Source of the DNA: Sipunculus nudus | Taxonomy: Eukaryota; Annelida; Sipuncula; Golfingiida; Sipunculidae | Reading direction: 5' to 3' | NCBI GenBank assembly: GCA_026874595.1 | Contig: CM049321.1 | Location: 6,380,979-6,444,978 of the forward strand | Length of the DNA: 64,000 nucleotides | Part shown: piece by piece, positions 12,011 through 23,589 of the stretch | How positions within the stretch are numbered: the stretch's first letter is position 1 | How the letters are laid out: every line of letters begins with the position of its first letter | Made by a program: the position numbers and the translations under genes | Notes under the pieces: generated by a model | Told to the model about the DNA's origin: nothing | The model's database searches: none | What the model saw: the letters and a program-made list of their open reading frames with translations, nothing else

Positions 12011-13303
12011 AAGCGTCCAGAGAGAGTCCGGTGCGGAGGTAATTTGGTTGTAAATAATGTTTGTAACTACTGGCTGTTGTTCCGTGTTTAACATCAATTT
12101 GTGGATGAACAAGCTCATACCACATTTACAGAGGCGTGATGAGAAAAATTATTAGCACGAATTACCCAGATATATTGGTACATACCCAAAGTAAGTCAGA
12201 AATCACATAACCAAAGCAACTGTATAGTTTTCCCTACCCTTAAATAAAATCTCATAATTTCAAATTGCAAATAGAATTTCATCAGAAAAAAAACTTTTTT
12301 TGTTTGGTTTAACGGCTATGATTGCTGCTTTTAAGCTGCCATATTACACTTACATACTAGTAACAAATAACCGGAGAGCAGTCAGAGACTACAAACCTGC
12401 GCAAGGACCCTAATGTAAACACGCTTTGTGTTACACAAAATATTCGTAAGGGTCAAACGGACTTCACATATCAGGTTTGATCAATAGCCAAGAAAGACCA
12501 GTGCGTCCATTTGAAAATGATTATGACATCTGCCAATAGTTCAAACCATCTGTTTACTCCTGTACACCAGTGCAAATATATTAAGCTAGCACGGTGATCA
12601 GTCACGACAACATTAACATAGCGTACACACTGCCTGGTAGCAAAATCGGCGCAATTGCACAGTTTGAGAGTTGCATTTCTTCGGTGTTTCATTTTATATG
12701 TTCACTTTCCTTGTTTGGAGTTGCGCGCATAAACACGATGGAATTATGGTTTGATCAAGGTCAGCTATAAAAAGGCTGTTCCTAATACCAGTGGACTGAG
12801 GTCGTCCAGGACATCCTTTTATGTAACCGCTGCTTTGTGTGGCAAGGAAATCTGGGCTTGAAATCCATATTGCGCACAGAGGACTGAATTGTAATCAGAT
12901 CACTAAAAAGCGTGGTATTGAGTTGTGCATTCAACTCAACATTTAAAAACCGCGATACCCGGTCTCGTTTATCAGATAAAACCGATTCTATCATGGGTCT
13001 TTAAATCTGACTAAAGATAGGTTGTATCCCGGTGTGATAAAAAAAATCGAGACTCGCTGGATTTTGGCTGGATTCCCAATGTAATACCACGTACGCTTTC
13101 AGTGCTCCAATTACAGTTCTCTATGTTCACCCTGCAGTTTGAGCCTGGCAAAACGTGCCATGCTAAGAAGCTGTTACACGAAAAAAAATTCTGGACGACT
13201 TCTGGCACAACATACTCTAAGTTTACAAACAAGTAACAAGTAAATTTGTGTAAGATCAATACTGTGTTTAAGTTAAATATAATGAAATGTCTGTTTCTCT
13301 TAC

Positions 13304-13333
13304 CTTGTCAGTTATAGTGACTTCCTTCTCCGT
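13304..13333 (-). other. Putative non-coding first exon of the VWD gene
   Basis: The right border is set only by the expected distance from the TATA box. The left border is a consensus donor (AAG then GTAAGAG on the minus strand). No ATG is present. The next acceptor on this strand with a good polypyrimidine/AG context is CTGCAG at 11732-11737, giving an intron of about 1.57 kb. Confidence 0.4.
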
Positions 13334-13355
13334 GCTCAGGCCCAGTTCTTTGGGG

Positions 13356-13364
13356 CTTTATATA
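13356..13364 (-). promoter_or_regulatory. TATA box of the VWD gene promoter
   Basis: The minus strand reads TATATAAAG, about 50 bases upstream of a strong splice donor (GACAAG followed by GTAAGA). A start of transcription about 30 bases downstream would give a short non-coding first exon. Its splice partner would be the signal-peptide exon near 11.7 kb. The assignment is inferred from spacing. Confidence 0.5.
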
Positions 13365-13699
13365 TCTTCTTCATAGGCAGGCGTGGCACACGTGCACATG
13401 CGCAACAAATAGGTGTGACAAACGTGGAGCTAGGTGTGTAGGAATTCAGTTAATGTATCACTTGTTCACCTATACCTGCGTTCTGCATGGCTCAATAACA
13501 AATGAAGCACATGGATGATTTATATGATTTCTAATACTATATCGCAGACACCATGCGCTTTGTCTGTGAGCTCCATCCGTTCCCCGAAAAAATACACCTT
13601 ATCAAATTAAGCAAAGTTATTTTGTTAAATAGAAATATATATCATCATCGGTGTACATTGGAGTTGGTAAATTTTAAAAGTCTGGGGAATGGGATTTAT

Positions 13700-14150
13700 C
13701 CTGTTTGACAAAAGGAGGTAAATTTTTAGCGAGTGTCGGGGGTTCTAGCGGCAGTCCTTTGCATTGTCCCGTTAGATTATTATCTCGGGGTGGCGTGGAG
13801 GTCTTTGGATAATTGTCTGTTGGGGCAACTGTCTGTTGGCAGTTGTCTCGGATGGAGGTAATTGACTTGGGACGGGTTATTATCCGGGGTATTTTTTCGG
13901 TGGGAGGTAATTGCTTCATGTTTGGTGTCTGTCTTGCTGGTTACTGGGACGTAATTGGCTGGGGGGGGGGGCGGGATCCGGGCGGGGTATTGTCTCGGGG
14001 AAATAATCTGGGTGGAGCTGATTGACTGGGGACAAATTATCATTGAGGTATTTGGAGAAGATTGTCTTGGTTTTAACTCTTCTGGAGTAATATTCCGGGG
14101 GTATTTGTCCGGGCAGGGGTTGCATAATTATGTGGAGATGTGGATCTTGT
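13700..14150. repeat. Degenerate G/T-rich minisatellite near the VWD promoter
   Basis: Degenerate units of the form GGAGGTAATTGACTGGGGAC, then GGGTTATTATCCGGGGTATT, recur on the plus strand with strong G/T bias and G-runs, including one of ten G. All three frames of the opposite strand are open over parts of it (proline/threonine-rich translations), which is what a compositionally skewed repeat produces. It ends about 340 bases upstream of the TATA box. G-rich repeats can form quadruplexes; that is inference only. Confidence 0.65.
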
Positions 14151-14247
14151 CGGGGGGAGGGGGTACGTCATGTTGCCCCTCATCTTCATTTAAATCCAAA
14201 ATATTATTATTCCATTGGCAGATACAAGACATGAGAATGATGGGGTG

Positions 14248-14263
14248 GGGGGGGGGGGGGGGG
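14248..14263. repeat. Poly-G tract
   Basis: A run of about 16 G. Similar C or G runs occur at 3487, 3773, 16,074, 21,978, 32,213, 34,437, 40,484, 49,765, 50,200, 53,507, 54,925 and 55,841. They are frequent and of uncertain length in any assembly. Confidence 0.85.
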
Positions 14264-14929
14264 TTAACGGCGACCGTAAGGTTATCCCCTTATATGGTGT
14301 AGAAGAAAAATTTAAGTTTAAGAATTGAAGGCACAGTATAAGGCAGTTTAAAATACCAAATTCGGCTTTGTGTTTTAGTAATAAGTGCCGATTGTATTAT
14401 ATTCCATATTTTTAGGACGATAGAAAGTATATTCATCAAAAGGTCAAACAACTGAACATGACCTTTAAACATTTTCTTTAAGCAGTTCATTATTTTACTG
14501 TATGGAGACCGATCTGATTTTACATATCTATTTGGCATGCCTGCAATTTGTAATATTTACCATGTCCCATAAAGAACACCCATGAATATCTTGAACGATG
14601 TTCTCTAATGATATATTGTTTTGACGTTCGAAATATAAGTTCGGAATGTGCTATGCAACCACCGAAGCCATGAAGTAAGTGAAACTACCATTAAATATAT
14701 CAACAAACAATTATCATCACAACATAAATCATTCTCTTTAGGTTTCAGGGTGCCTTTTTATTAAATAACTGTTTATTAACAATGAAGCTTTCCTGGGCTG
14801 CACAGAACAGGGAATATCAAAATAGCAGTTAAACTACCCATCCTTTCCGATACACTATACGTTTTGATTCTGAGTTAGATAAGTACATATTAATTTGTTT
14901 ACGGCCCCCATATGTGATGTTTACTTCAG

Positions 14930-15013
14930 GTAACTGGTCTTCCTAACGTGTTTGGTATTCTCCACGAAGCAGGAAATATTCCGGAAAGCGTCGATTATCC
15001 TGCCACATCGGGG
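14930..15013 (+). CDS. Isolated exon candidate of unknown gene
   Basis: An 84-nt stretch with acceptor TTTACTTCAG and donor GTAAGA is open in phase 0-0. It reads VTGLPNVFGILHEAG then NIPESVDYPATSG. GC content and sense are clearly unlike the AT-rich flanks. I do not recognise the protein, and no neighbouring exon on the plus strand could be joined to it. It could be a real internal exon or a leftover of a mobile element. Confidence 0.35.
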
Positions 15014-17570
15014 GTAAGATTTTCTTTCGGATAAGTAATTAAGGTCCATGTTTTGTTGGTGGCATTGTCTGCCGAATAAGACGGAAAGTATTTATAAGAT
15101 ATAATGCAAAAATCTATCCTTCTGGATATCAGATTTTTATTTTGAACAAAGATAGGCAAAATCACAATATAATATCTTTACTAGAGACTTTAGAACAAGT
15201 TCCATTGACTATGAGGCTCTGTTCAGACGAAAAGCCAGGGTGAAGAAATTACGAAGAAATATGGGCATACCCATATAGTAGATGGAAAATCAGATGGGGT
15301 AGGTGGGTCAACTTTTTAATCAATTACATGAATAAAATACCAATTGACCGGATGTCTAGATCGTCATAGTACCCAAACAGGTTTGATTTATAATATATGT
15401 TGCACATCACATTTGCTTAATTTAATTTAACACTATCAAATATTAATTTCATTAAAAAATATAGGTTTCATTATTTGCGCCCTGGATGCCGCCTTGCCGA
15501 ACAGAAATGTAGATAGCCAATTTGGAAAAATGGGATCACCCCCCGCAATCCCAAGTTTGCCAGTAATTAATTCCACAAGGGCTACGCTAGTTTTCACTTG
15601 TTTATTCGTATTAACCATATAGCCGAGAGCAGGGGCGTAGCTGTGATTTACGCGAAAGGGGTGCCACAGGGGTTGTAGGGGTGGGATGAAGGATACCAGC
15701 TGACGGATGAGGGCATTAAAATAAGAATCAGTCTAGAACACAAAAGAAATCTAGAACTCAAGAAGACACGTATCAAGAGTAATGATTATTTATCAATCAT
15801 TTCCTTGGAAGGTTAGAATCATTATCTTCAGTTTCTTAGTTATCCCATAATAATTTTAGAAATAACCTGTCCGAGAACTGTCTCTTTTTTTTACATACAT
15901 TGTAACCTGCAGTGGTTTCTGAACAGTTTACTGTAACTTTGTTGCTTTCATGGTTATTTGACTAGTTACACGTTTTAAAAAATTACTCACATACATAATT
16001 TTCTAAACAGATATTTTGGTTCCCGCAGTTTCGTCCTCAATATAACATGAAAAGTGGGATATGGGTGGGTGCGTGGGGGGGGGGGGGGGGGCTAACTGAG
16101 GAAACCCCTTGCCACGCCAATGCAGAAGTAACGAATTCAGCAGAAGTATATATGTTGTAATTGCCGTCCTGGGAAGGTTAAAAATCATATTTACTTAAGC
16201 ATACACAACTTAAAATTAAATTAAACAATGGTTGACTACTGATCTACTGATTGTTTTGTCATTTTTTGTTTTCCTAAATACATTTACTTATGACATTTTA
16301 GTTTTCGAGGTTAAAGCCCTGTAATATATAATAACATACCCATTTGGCACTGCAATCAGGCAGAAATAAAGAGGTTGTATGTTTTCGAAAAAGGTATGAT
16401 AGAATTTGCCACATTTGTGCTACCAAAATTCCAAAATAGGCCACCTGGCTCATAGACTTAGGTCCTATGATTGCTCAGGCAATATGCGAGAAACATCGGG
16501 CAATGTAGGATCACCCTACTGATTGAAGAATTTTTTTATTAATGTTTCAATGCCAAAAAATTATCTTATGATTTGTACCTGTTATGAAGGTTGATGAATT
16601 ATATTCATTTTTCACAATTTAGAACTAGACAATATTTTGAATATTGAATTAGTGAATTCATACTTAATTTGTTCAAGCTAACCTTGTCAACTAGCCCATA
16701 CTCAATATAAAGCATGACAATACAATCTACCTAAATTGGTATCAATCAACTTTTTGCCATGACTTTTACTATCGTAATGACAATAAAAATGATGAATACC
16801 CCAGACATTAAAACTACTAGAATGAAGGAAATGTTAAACGGGTTAACCCTCTGACTCTACATGCATAACTCCCTTTACCCATGATGATTTACAATATTAA
16901 TGATGAAAAATTACTATTATTTTGCGTGGTCTAACCTCCCTGCCAAATTCCTCATTACCTCCCCCAGTAAAAGTTCACTATAAAATTCTAGGACATTATT
17001 CAAGCTTAATTCATTTAAAGCATAATTCTGTCCTATTTTCGAAAAATGTTTTGCAAATATTTTGTCACTCTCTGATGCTTTAATTTTATTTAAACTGCTC
17101 TCAACAAACAGAAGATACTCAATGGTTAATGGGGTAAAAAAATTATATAATAAATGTCACACATGAGACACGTCTTAAGATGTTTCCTTCTTTAATGTTA
17201 CTATTTAAACCATTTGTTTAGCTTAAAGCGCATATTTTTCCCATGTATAATAGGGGTAACGCCTTTTTCATCGATGCAAGTCACCTATGAGCCGTATTGA
17301 GACATGCTTCACATTTTGAGCAAAAATTATAATATTTGAAAAACAAATCTGCATTTGATTCGTGTCTCAAAATTATCTTTACACTTCCCTGCCAAGGACG
17401 GGCATGCACGTCATATATTGGTTTTCCCTTTGCCATGCACATACTTCCACGTCATTAACAAACAAGTATTTTTTTCTAAAATATACATTTTTCAGCGTTA
17501 TATTTGATGGTGAATAACATCACGGGAGATGTAGGGGTATATTTAACCATATATAACTAATTAACTGTAG
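15014..17570. other. Intergenic, no gene recognised
   Basis: AT-rich unique-looking sequence with a G-tract at 16,074-16,091. The open frames here are short, lack splice context and show no family resemblance. Confidence 0.5.
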
Positions 17571-17576
17571 ACAAGC

Positions 17577-17718
17577 GTCATTCCAAAGCAAGTATAAGCA
17601 AGAAGACGCGGAACACACGACGCCCGAATTTTACGGTTGCGGACGTTAACGAAGCGCCACTCCATGGAGTCAAAATCGAGTCAGAAAGCTCCGGGGATAA
17701 CAAGGAAAAGTGGAGACG
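17577..17718 (+). pseudogene. Possible Myb/SANT-like DNA-binding exon fragment
   Basis: The frame reading SKKTRNTRRPNFTVADVNEA followed by SSGDNKEKWRR resembles the start of a Myb/SANT-like domain. Such domains open with a basic (K/R)xxNFT..EV segment and later an NK..KW segment, and are common in Harbinger transposons and NAIF1-like proteins. A GTAAGA donor follows directly. The helix between the two motifs is short, and nothing downstream continues it. Weak, partial match. Confidence 0.25.
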
Positions 17719-17829
17719 GTAAGACAAATTACTATTTTTTTTTTTTCTTTCTGCACCTCTTTTGGTCCAGCATGGTCCAGCAAGTGCATACTTGGTGTGA
17801 CATATCACGCTCGAGGTGTGACTAAGAGA

Positions 17830-18557
17830 TAAGCCGGGTGTGAACTCGTTCTTCTCGCGGCAGTGGTAGCCTGGGTTTATTATGATTATATTAGTAACTG
17901 ATCTAAACGTATCTAAAATTTGTATTTACGGAGAACGATATATAGACAAATCAGCAGAATTTGGTGGAGAATGATCCATGATCTGTGTAGCTTTAGATTC
18001 TTCTAAACACTGTATACTCGGATTAATGTAGGCCTGGCAAATTTGAAACCACTGCGGTCCCGAAATTTCCGCAGAGAAAAGCTTCCACGCTGTCGTATAA
18101 AATAATATAAATATATATTACTATAATATATTATATTACTGATGCAGTATAAAATGAAATCAATGGCGTCGGATACTGTGCTTTACACACAGTTATAGGT
18201 AACGAAAACCTGAATCATGCCAACATTTGTCAGCTAACAACTGATCGTAACAGGAGCGTAATGTTGGGAATATACCTTAGCGTCGTACTGTGCGTATAGC
18301 ATTTCCCGAAGGAAGAAGTACATGTTTCCGTAATAACTTATCTCTGTAAGATGTGTTATCTTAGTAGTTTTAGTTTTACAATAATAAAAAATAAATTGGT
18401 ATTCAATGACTTTTATGACCATTTATAAATATTTTATTTTTTTCCTAACTGTATATCGTAGTTTGATTATTTATTCCTACATTTGCTTATTTGCTAATAT
18501 ATGTATTATGTAGTCTAATAAATTTAAATATACATGGCATATACCTATTGCTGAAAG

Positions 18558-18618
<61 letters not shown>

Positions 18619-18720
18619 CTCATTCACATATTTATACATATATCTTATATGTCCTATATATAGATAAGTATGGTATTTATTTATTTTGTATTTGTTAAAC
18701 TGGTAAAGGCTGAACTGGCA
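17830..18720. other. Intergenic AT-rich spacer
   Basis: No gene seen. It contains a long TA microsatellite at 18,560-18,614 just before the lower LTR candidate of the gypsy element. Confidence 0.6.
18560..18614. repeat. TA microsatellite
   Basis: About 27 TA units without interruption. Confidence 0.95.
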
Positions 18721-18721
18721 T

Positions 18722-19170
18722 ACATACATATGTACACTATAGAAAAGTCATAAACCCTGTACTAATATCTATTAAAATAAGATACATACTATCACTAGAG
18801 AGGCGCTCCCTTTTCACCAACAATGACTATAATCACATTATTACACAGAGTCTAATCATGACGGCAGACAAAAATGTTCCTGATCACTCGGTCCTTAACA
18901 ACTTTGCCACTCCGCTCACACGTAACATCGGGATGTAAAACTGCCCTGTATTCACGGAGTTTCTATAATCCTGAACCCCTCGCTGTGTTTACACGTTTCA
19001 CAGTCCACGTACCGCGGACAGACTATTCTTTATGAGCGTCGAATCGTAGTCTTTCGCAGCTGATGTCTCCTGGAATCATCCAGATCTTGTACCCGAATAA
19101 GCTTCACAACAGCAATATCCTGTACATCTAAGGTAATGTGTATATATCAAGTCCTCGGTCTGTTCCTGGA
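18722..19170 (-). repeat. LTR candidate, 3' side of the gypsy element
   Basis: It matches 23,590-24,031 in the same orientation over several blocks: GAGGCGCTCC, CGGGATGTAA, GGAGTTTCTATAATC, TCCACGTACC and AAGTCCTCGGTCTGTTCCTG. Indels between blocks are frequent, so the pair is old. On the minus strand the block opens near a TATATA motif. Exact ends and target duplications could not be found. Confidence 0.55.
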
Positions 19171-19860
19171 AGCGCTTACAAAAAGTCTCATTCCGCCATA
19201 TTACCAGTCCTACGGCAAAATCCGTTATTTGCTCTGAAGTTCTTTACAGAGAAATCACTTCTAATTATTCGTACCGTCACTCACTGCGCGAACATTATTA
19301 AGGAAACGCCCCTATGAACAGAGTGTGACAAAGCCAAACTTACACAGGTGCACATATTGAATTCCTCCGCAAAAACAGAGGCGTCACCGTATAAATTAAA
19401 CCGTCACTATATCTCACAATATTATCAAAACATTATATACCTTATTAATGCACAAAAAAATAATCAGAACAATCATCGGCCATTATCCCTACAAGTATAT
19501 GTCACACAATACCAAAGCTCTAGCTCCCTGGTGACATCATCCCCCCCCCCAAAAAAAATACACAGTATTTGCTCGATAAGCAGAAGCAATCTATTTCAAG
19601 ATATGTAAAGACATTATATAATACTGATCCGTAACATCTTATGCGAAAACAATATACATCATTTTATATACACACTTTCTTGATGAGGATCCACAATATA
19701 GAATCTTAGTGCAACACCTGCTTAAAAAGTGTGGTTCATGGCTGCGTTTACCAGAAACAGCCTGTACCTCAAATATAATCTCAGGAAACACCAAAGCCCA
19801 TCTGAGACATTATTTTTCACGCACTTGGCTTTGCTAATACACCTGAGGATTTATGAACTA

Positions 19861-20190
19861 TTTGAATCTTGAATGGTCTCCATGACAAGTACATATCCAA
19901 TTTTTTACCTGCCCAAACAATTGCAAAACCGTCCTCTCAATGGTAGAGTAATTTCTCTCTCTAGCCAGTAATTTTCTGCTAGCATAAACTATCGGTTGCA
20001 TTATCCTTTCGTGTTCCTGCATTAGAATACTTCTGATATCGATATCCGACGCGTCGCATTTCAGGTAGAACGGCTTACTGAAATCTGGCAGTCTCAGAAT
20101 CGGGTGATCAGCCAGCTTTGGTTTAAGCAAGTTCTACGCATTATCATGGACTTCCTACTTGATCCGATGTCCTTTCTGCTTAAGGTCCAA
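19861..20190 (-). pseudogene. Gypsy RNase H fragment
   Basis: The frame runs from an RT-connection segment (LADHPILRLPDFSKPFYL) into the RNase H start KCDASD, then MQEHERIMQPIVYASRKL and NYSTIERTVL. These are standard Ty3/gypsy RNase H landmarks: the DAS catalytic Asp, and the second acidic residue in TIER. The sequence stops soon after a corrupted WxxxxF segment, so the C-terminal half is lost. Confidence 0.8.
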
Positions 20191-20250
20191 CAATAGCGGT
20201 TCCGCTATTTTTTGCGCTTTGAATTTTATTCAGGAGGGATGGGTTTTTAG

Positions 20251-20694
20251 CTAGGTATCCGGTCCAGACTGTAATAGCCTACGAATGTTTTGCTGGTTTT
20301 GCCGCATGTCGCTGAACAGCTTCCGCTTCATGCGGGTACATACTGTCGCTGTCGTGACTGATCCGAATGGCATTACCCTGAACGGGTAATGTCCGTCAGG
20401 CGTTACATATGCCGTTTTGTCTCTAGATTCCTCTGACATTGATATCTGACAGTAGCCTTTCGTCATATCGATCGTGCTAAAATACCGTTTATTGGCTATT
20501 CCCGCGGGCAGTGTTTCCGGCATCCGTCCTGGTTCGAATACGACTGACTGGTTTAACTTTCGATAATCGATCAGGAATCTGATCTTTTCGTCCGGTTTAC
20601 GTAGCATAATACAAGGTGACGCAAAACTTGACTCCTACTTCTCGAAGATGCCTAACTCTAACATCTCGTTGATTTGCGATCGCCTGGTGTCTCT
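20251..20694 (-). pseudogene. Gypsy reverse transcriptase fragment without the YxDD box
   Basis: Recognisable motifs in order are INEMLELGIFEK, FASPCIMLRKPD, FLIDYRKLNQSV, YFSTIDMTKGYCQI (first catalytic Asp), TAYVTPDGHYPFRVMPFG. The frame then degenerates, and the block carrying the YxDD catalytic pair is absent: only about 60 bases separate it from the connection/RNase H piece. At least one frameshift (near 20,697) and one stop separate it from the upstream linker. Confidence 0.85.
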
Positions 20695-20996
20695 TAACCA
20701 AACGGAACACGATACGGTTTCGACTTCACTGGAGTATCATAGGTGAGCCGAATATTACATTCGATAACATGGGTGAGTTTGAGGACATCTGTAAATACTT
20801 CCCCGTAATATTTCAACAGATCGTGAATCTCGCGCCATTGTCGCTTGCCTAGCTCGACATGAACCTGTATGTCACTCTCAGTTTGGCTGCGCACCATTGG
20901 TGGCAAATATACGTGGAAGGTTTCGTCTACTCCCTCGGGGTTAAGTTTTCCGACTAAGGGAGATTCGGTTTCACGGTCCGGATTATCCGGTTCTCG
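20694..20996 (-). pseudogene. Gypsy linker upstream of RT
   Basis: Same frame as the integrase fragment after one stop. It contains REIHDLLKYYGEVFTDV and PVKSKPYRVPFG, the conserved run that precedes RT in gypsy polyproteins. The frame is lost by a one-base shift at the Gly after PF. Confidence 0.7.
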
Positions 20997-21240
20997 TTAG
21001 GATTCGTTTGTACTCAAGGTGACCGCTGCGCAGACATGCTGAGGATCAGCACTGGTAATGCAAATGGGACACAATATGCAAAACTTTACAATGTCGCCGT
21101 GCATTTCCTTCCATTTGAACTGGGAACTTATACGTTCGTGTGGTAGACCTACGCCATGATGACCCGCCATAATCGCCTCATGGCCAATCTTCATAACATC
21201 AGTCCGTAATGACCTGGGTACCAGGAACCTTGATTCATAG
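20997..21240 (-). pseudogene. Integrase zinc finger fused directly to the post-integrase linker
   Basis: An HHCC zinc-binding module is visible: His in KIGHEAIMAGHHG (two of them), then CILCPIC. Only eight residues later comes QHVCAAVTLSTNE, a segment that in related elements lies after the whole integrase. The catalytic DDE core, several hundred residues in intact relatives, is therefore deleted. It lies upstream of RT, which supports the INT-RT order. Confidence 0.65.
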
Positions 21241-21585
21241 GATCACCGCGTTTGTCTCGCGCAATACGGACTAAGAAACCGACCTTAATCCATAAAGTGC
21301 TATCCCTTCCGCTAGTAGACTTAGGAAGCTTCCACTATGGAGCTAACGACGGATCTTATTTCGGCACCTTCAAAATTCGACCGAACTTATAACAGCGACT
21401 GGACTAGCCACATGCAAATTTCGCGTCAGCAATTTCCGCTAACGTACAGCGGAACGCGTCTCTACTGCGGACGTAACTTCCAGTGATGACATGACATTGT
21501 CACGGACTCTGTCTGGATTTCGATCAGACTTTTACGTAAGATTCGGATATGTTTCCAAGAGTTTAGTCGTAAAATGCACCGCCGA

Positions 21586-21950
21586 CTACCATCCCTCGAT
21601 AGTTCCCGCAAAATAAGAAAAATCTACATTAATCATTGCCGTGGGAACACGTCTCCCAGATCCATCAAATAACCGACATTCGACGTTGTGTCCGCTGTAC
21701 TGGTCCGGATCTACGTATATTTCACGAACTCCTACTGAAGAGCAACCGGAAACGCCTAACACCTTGGCGGCCTTACCAATTTTTCCCGAATCGGACTCCG
21801 TAATCGTCGTTGACTTCGACTCATGCTCAAGATTTGGTCTAGCCCCCTGACTACTACTCGGTTTAGCCCAACACTGTTCAAAAGATTGGTACAACGCTTG
21901 TGGAGTAGACCTGGCCCTGATCTGTTTACGTTTACGCCCCTTATGCCCAA
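21586..21950 (-). pseudogene. Gypsy protease-region remnant
   Basis: The frame continues from the zinc knuckle into ALYQSFEQCWAKP, then YVDPDQYSGHNVECRLFDGS and RRVPTAMINVDFSYF. In related pol proteins a stretch like this sits at the protease end of pol. No DTG/DSG catalytic triplet is visible in the readable part, so the enzyme itself looks lost or displaced. Confidence 0.45.
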
Positions 21951-21969
21951 AACCATTTCATATAAAGCA
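21931..21969 (-). pseudogene. CCHC zinc knuckle with two ruined cysteines
   Basis: The minus strand reads CFI-stop-NGFGHKGRKR. Against the CX2CX4HX4C knuckle the first Cys, the Gly and the His are in place. The second Cys codon has become TGA and the fourth ligand has become Arg (CGT from TGT). Each is explained by a single base change. Confidence 0.6.
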
Positions 21970-22005
21970 ACGTCAGCCCCCCCCCCCCCCCCCCCCCCCC
22001 CATGG

Positions 22006-22260
22006 CTACACTGACTGCTCATGTGATCCGCGATCTACGTCGCGTTTCTCTCTCTGCTGAGATGCTTGATGCCCTGCACGGGGCGCACTAATACGGGAAC
22101 TCCCCGTAAAACTGTGTAAGCCGTGGGGCTCGGTATACTGCTCGGCCATCTCGACCATGCTATCAATATCGGGACACTCTCTCTCTCTTTCAAAAACACA
22201 CAGAAGTCCTTGCTGCAACAGTATAAGTACTGTTTCCGCATCGGCAATTCAACCAACAGA
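22006..22260 (-). pseudogene. Gag C-terminal remnant
   Basis: Overlapping frames contain CPDIDSMVEMAEQYTEPHG followed by a basic RREKRD-type stretch shortly before the zinc knuckle, as in gag proteins. A 23-base poly-C tract (21,978-22,001) lies between it and the knuckle. Confidence 0.5.
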
Positions 22261-23256
22261 TTGAAGTCATCACCTATGCCTGCTATCTCGATGCAATGGA
22301 CAATTTATCCACTAGGCCGTACCGCGAACTTACTGGTTTCGAGTTTCGTCACGCTTTGACCTACAAGTACGAAACTTGTTACGATAGAAAGAGCTACCTT
22401 TAGCTTATCATAGTTCATAGGTTTACTAACTGCCATCTGCGATTATCTGAAGTATAAAGCACCTGACCACGCAACAAAGGTTTTAAGTGTAAGGCCAAGT
22501 GTCGTAGTTTTGACACAGTGCAAAACGCTGAAAACGTCTCAAGAACGCGTCTAGTTTATCGCGCTTCTACTCAAATACAGGGAGCTTGAGTTTCGGGACC
22601 TACTCCTGTTTACTATCACCCACATCGCCCCACTAAACCCGATTTCAACTTCAGCACCTTTATCTAGAGGGCGCTGGCTTCACATTCACGCGGTATTGCT
22701 TCCTCTTTCACTTCACGTGCACCATCTGCTGCTTCGCGTTCACGTTATATCTCTCTCTGTTCACGTTCTGTCTATCTCCGTCTAACACTTTCATCGCGCT
22801 CGGCGTCTTCCCGCTGCTTGGCTTCTGAAGCCTCTGAACGCTTGTTAACAATACTTACAGAGCATCGTCTGTATGCCCTGATGCTTAGTCACATTTGATA
22901 ATTGACGCCATAACTTCAACGACTCTATGGTAACGGCTTTACTAACCGACTATAGAACTGATCCGTGTAACATACACAAAATTCCGCAAACGCTAAACGC
23001 TAAACAGTGAACGCTAACAAGGTTAAAAGGTGGTATCCTTACAAGCACACGTGGACTGCACCGAAGATCAAAAGACGCATGGACGGACGGATGAACATCA
23101 AGTATATGTTTTCAAAGTCTAAGTACAAACCAAAAAAAAAACACTTGCCTGTCGTGTGACCTCGCTTTGCAAATTACCACAAACCAAGATAATTAAATAA
23201 AGAGTTCTGTCAAACCTCTACTCTGAGTAATCATCAAACGTATATTCAGTGGTTTA

Positions 23257-23325
23257 CCCTTTCACTGAGTATGAAAAATAGTTTCCCACTTCCCTTTCAC
23301 TGAGCATGAAACAATAGTGTACCAC
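23257..23325. repeat. Two-copy 35-bp direct repeat
   Basis: CCCTTTCACTGAG then T/C-ATGAAA occurs twice, 35 bases apart, between the 5' LTR candidate and gag. Confidence 0.7.
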
Positions 23326-23589
23326 ATCCAAGTATCAACCTGCATTAATTATACGTGGAGTGTGTATGTATCAAGTCGCAGTAGTGACTTTTAATTTCAA
23401 TTATAACAAAACATTTAACAGTTCGAAGAATTTATATCAATAATCAGTATTAAAATTTCACCCAATACTCAGGAAATAAATTTCAGGACAGGGTGTTTGC
23501 TTTCAAACGGCTGAATTAATCCTGAGAGCACGTTCGCTATTTAATGTCACACTGTTAAAGATTTGAACGTCCAAGTTTTTTTTTAATCA

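Noticed and set aside
12471-13259. Three successive minus frames between the VWD promoter and signal exon
   Set aside because: They are in the first intron, each ends in a stop, and none shows a domain or joinable splice sites.
13674-14302. Overlapping proline/threonine-rich and glycine-rich frames on both strands
   Set aside because: All frames are open because of the G/T-skewed minisatellite; no splice signals or domains.
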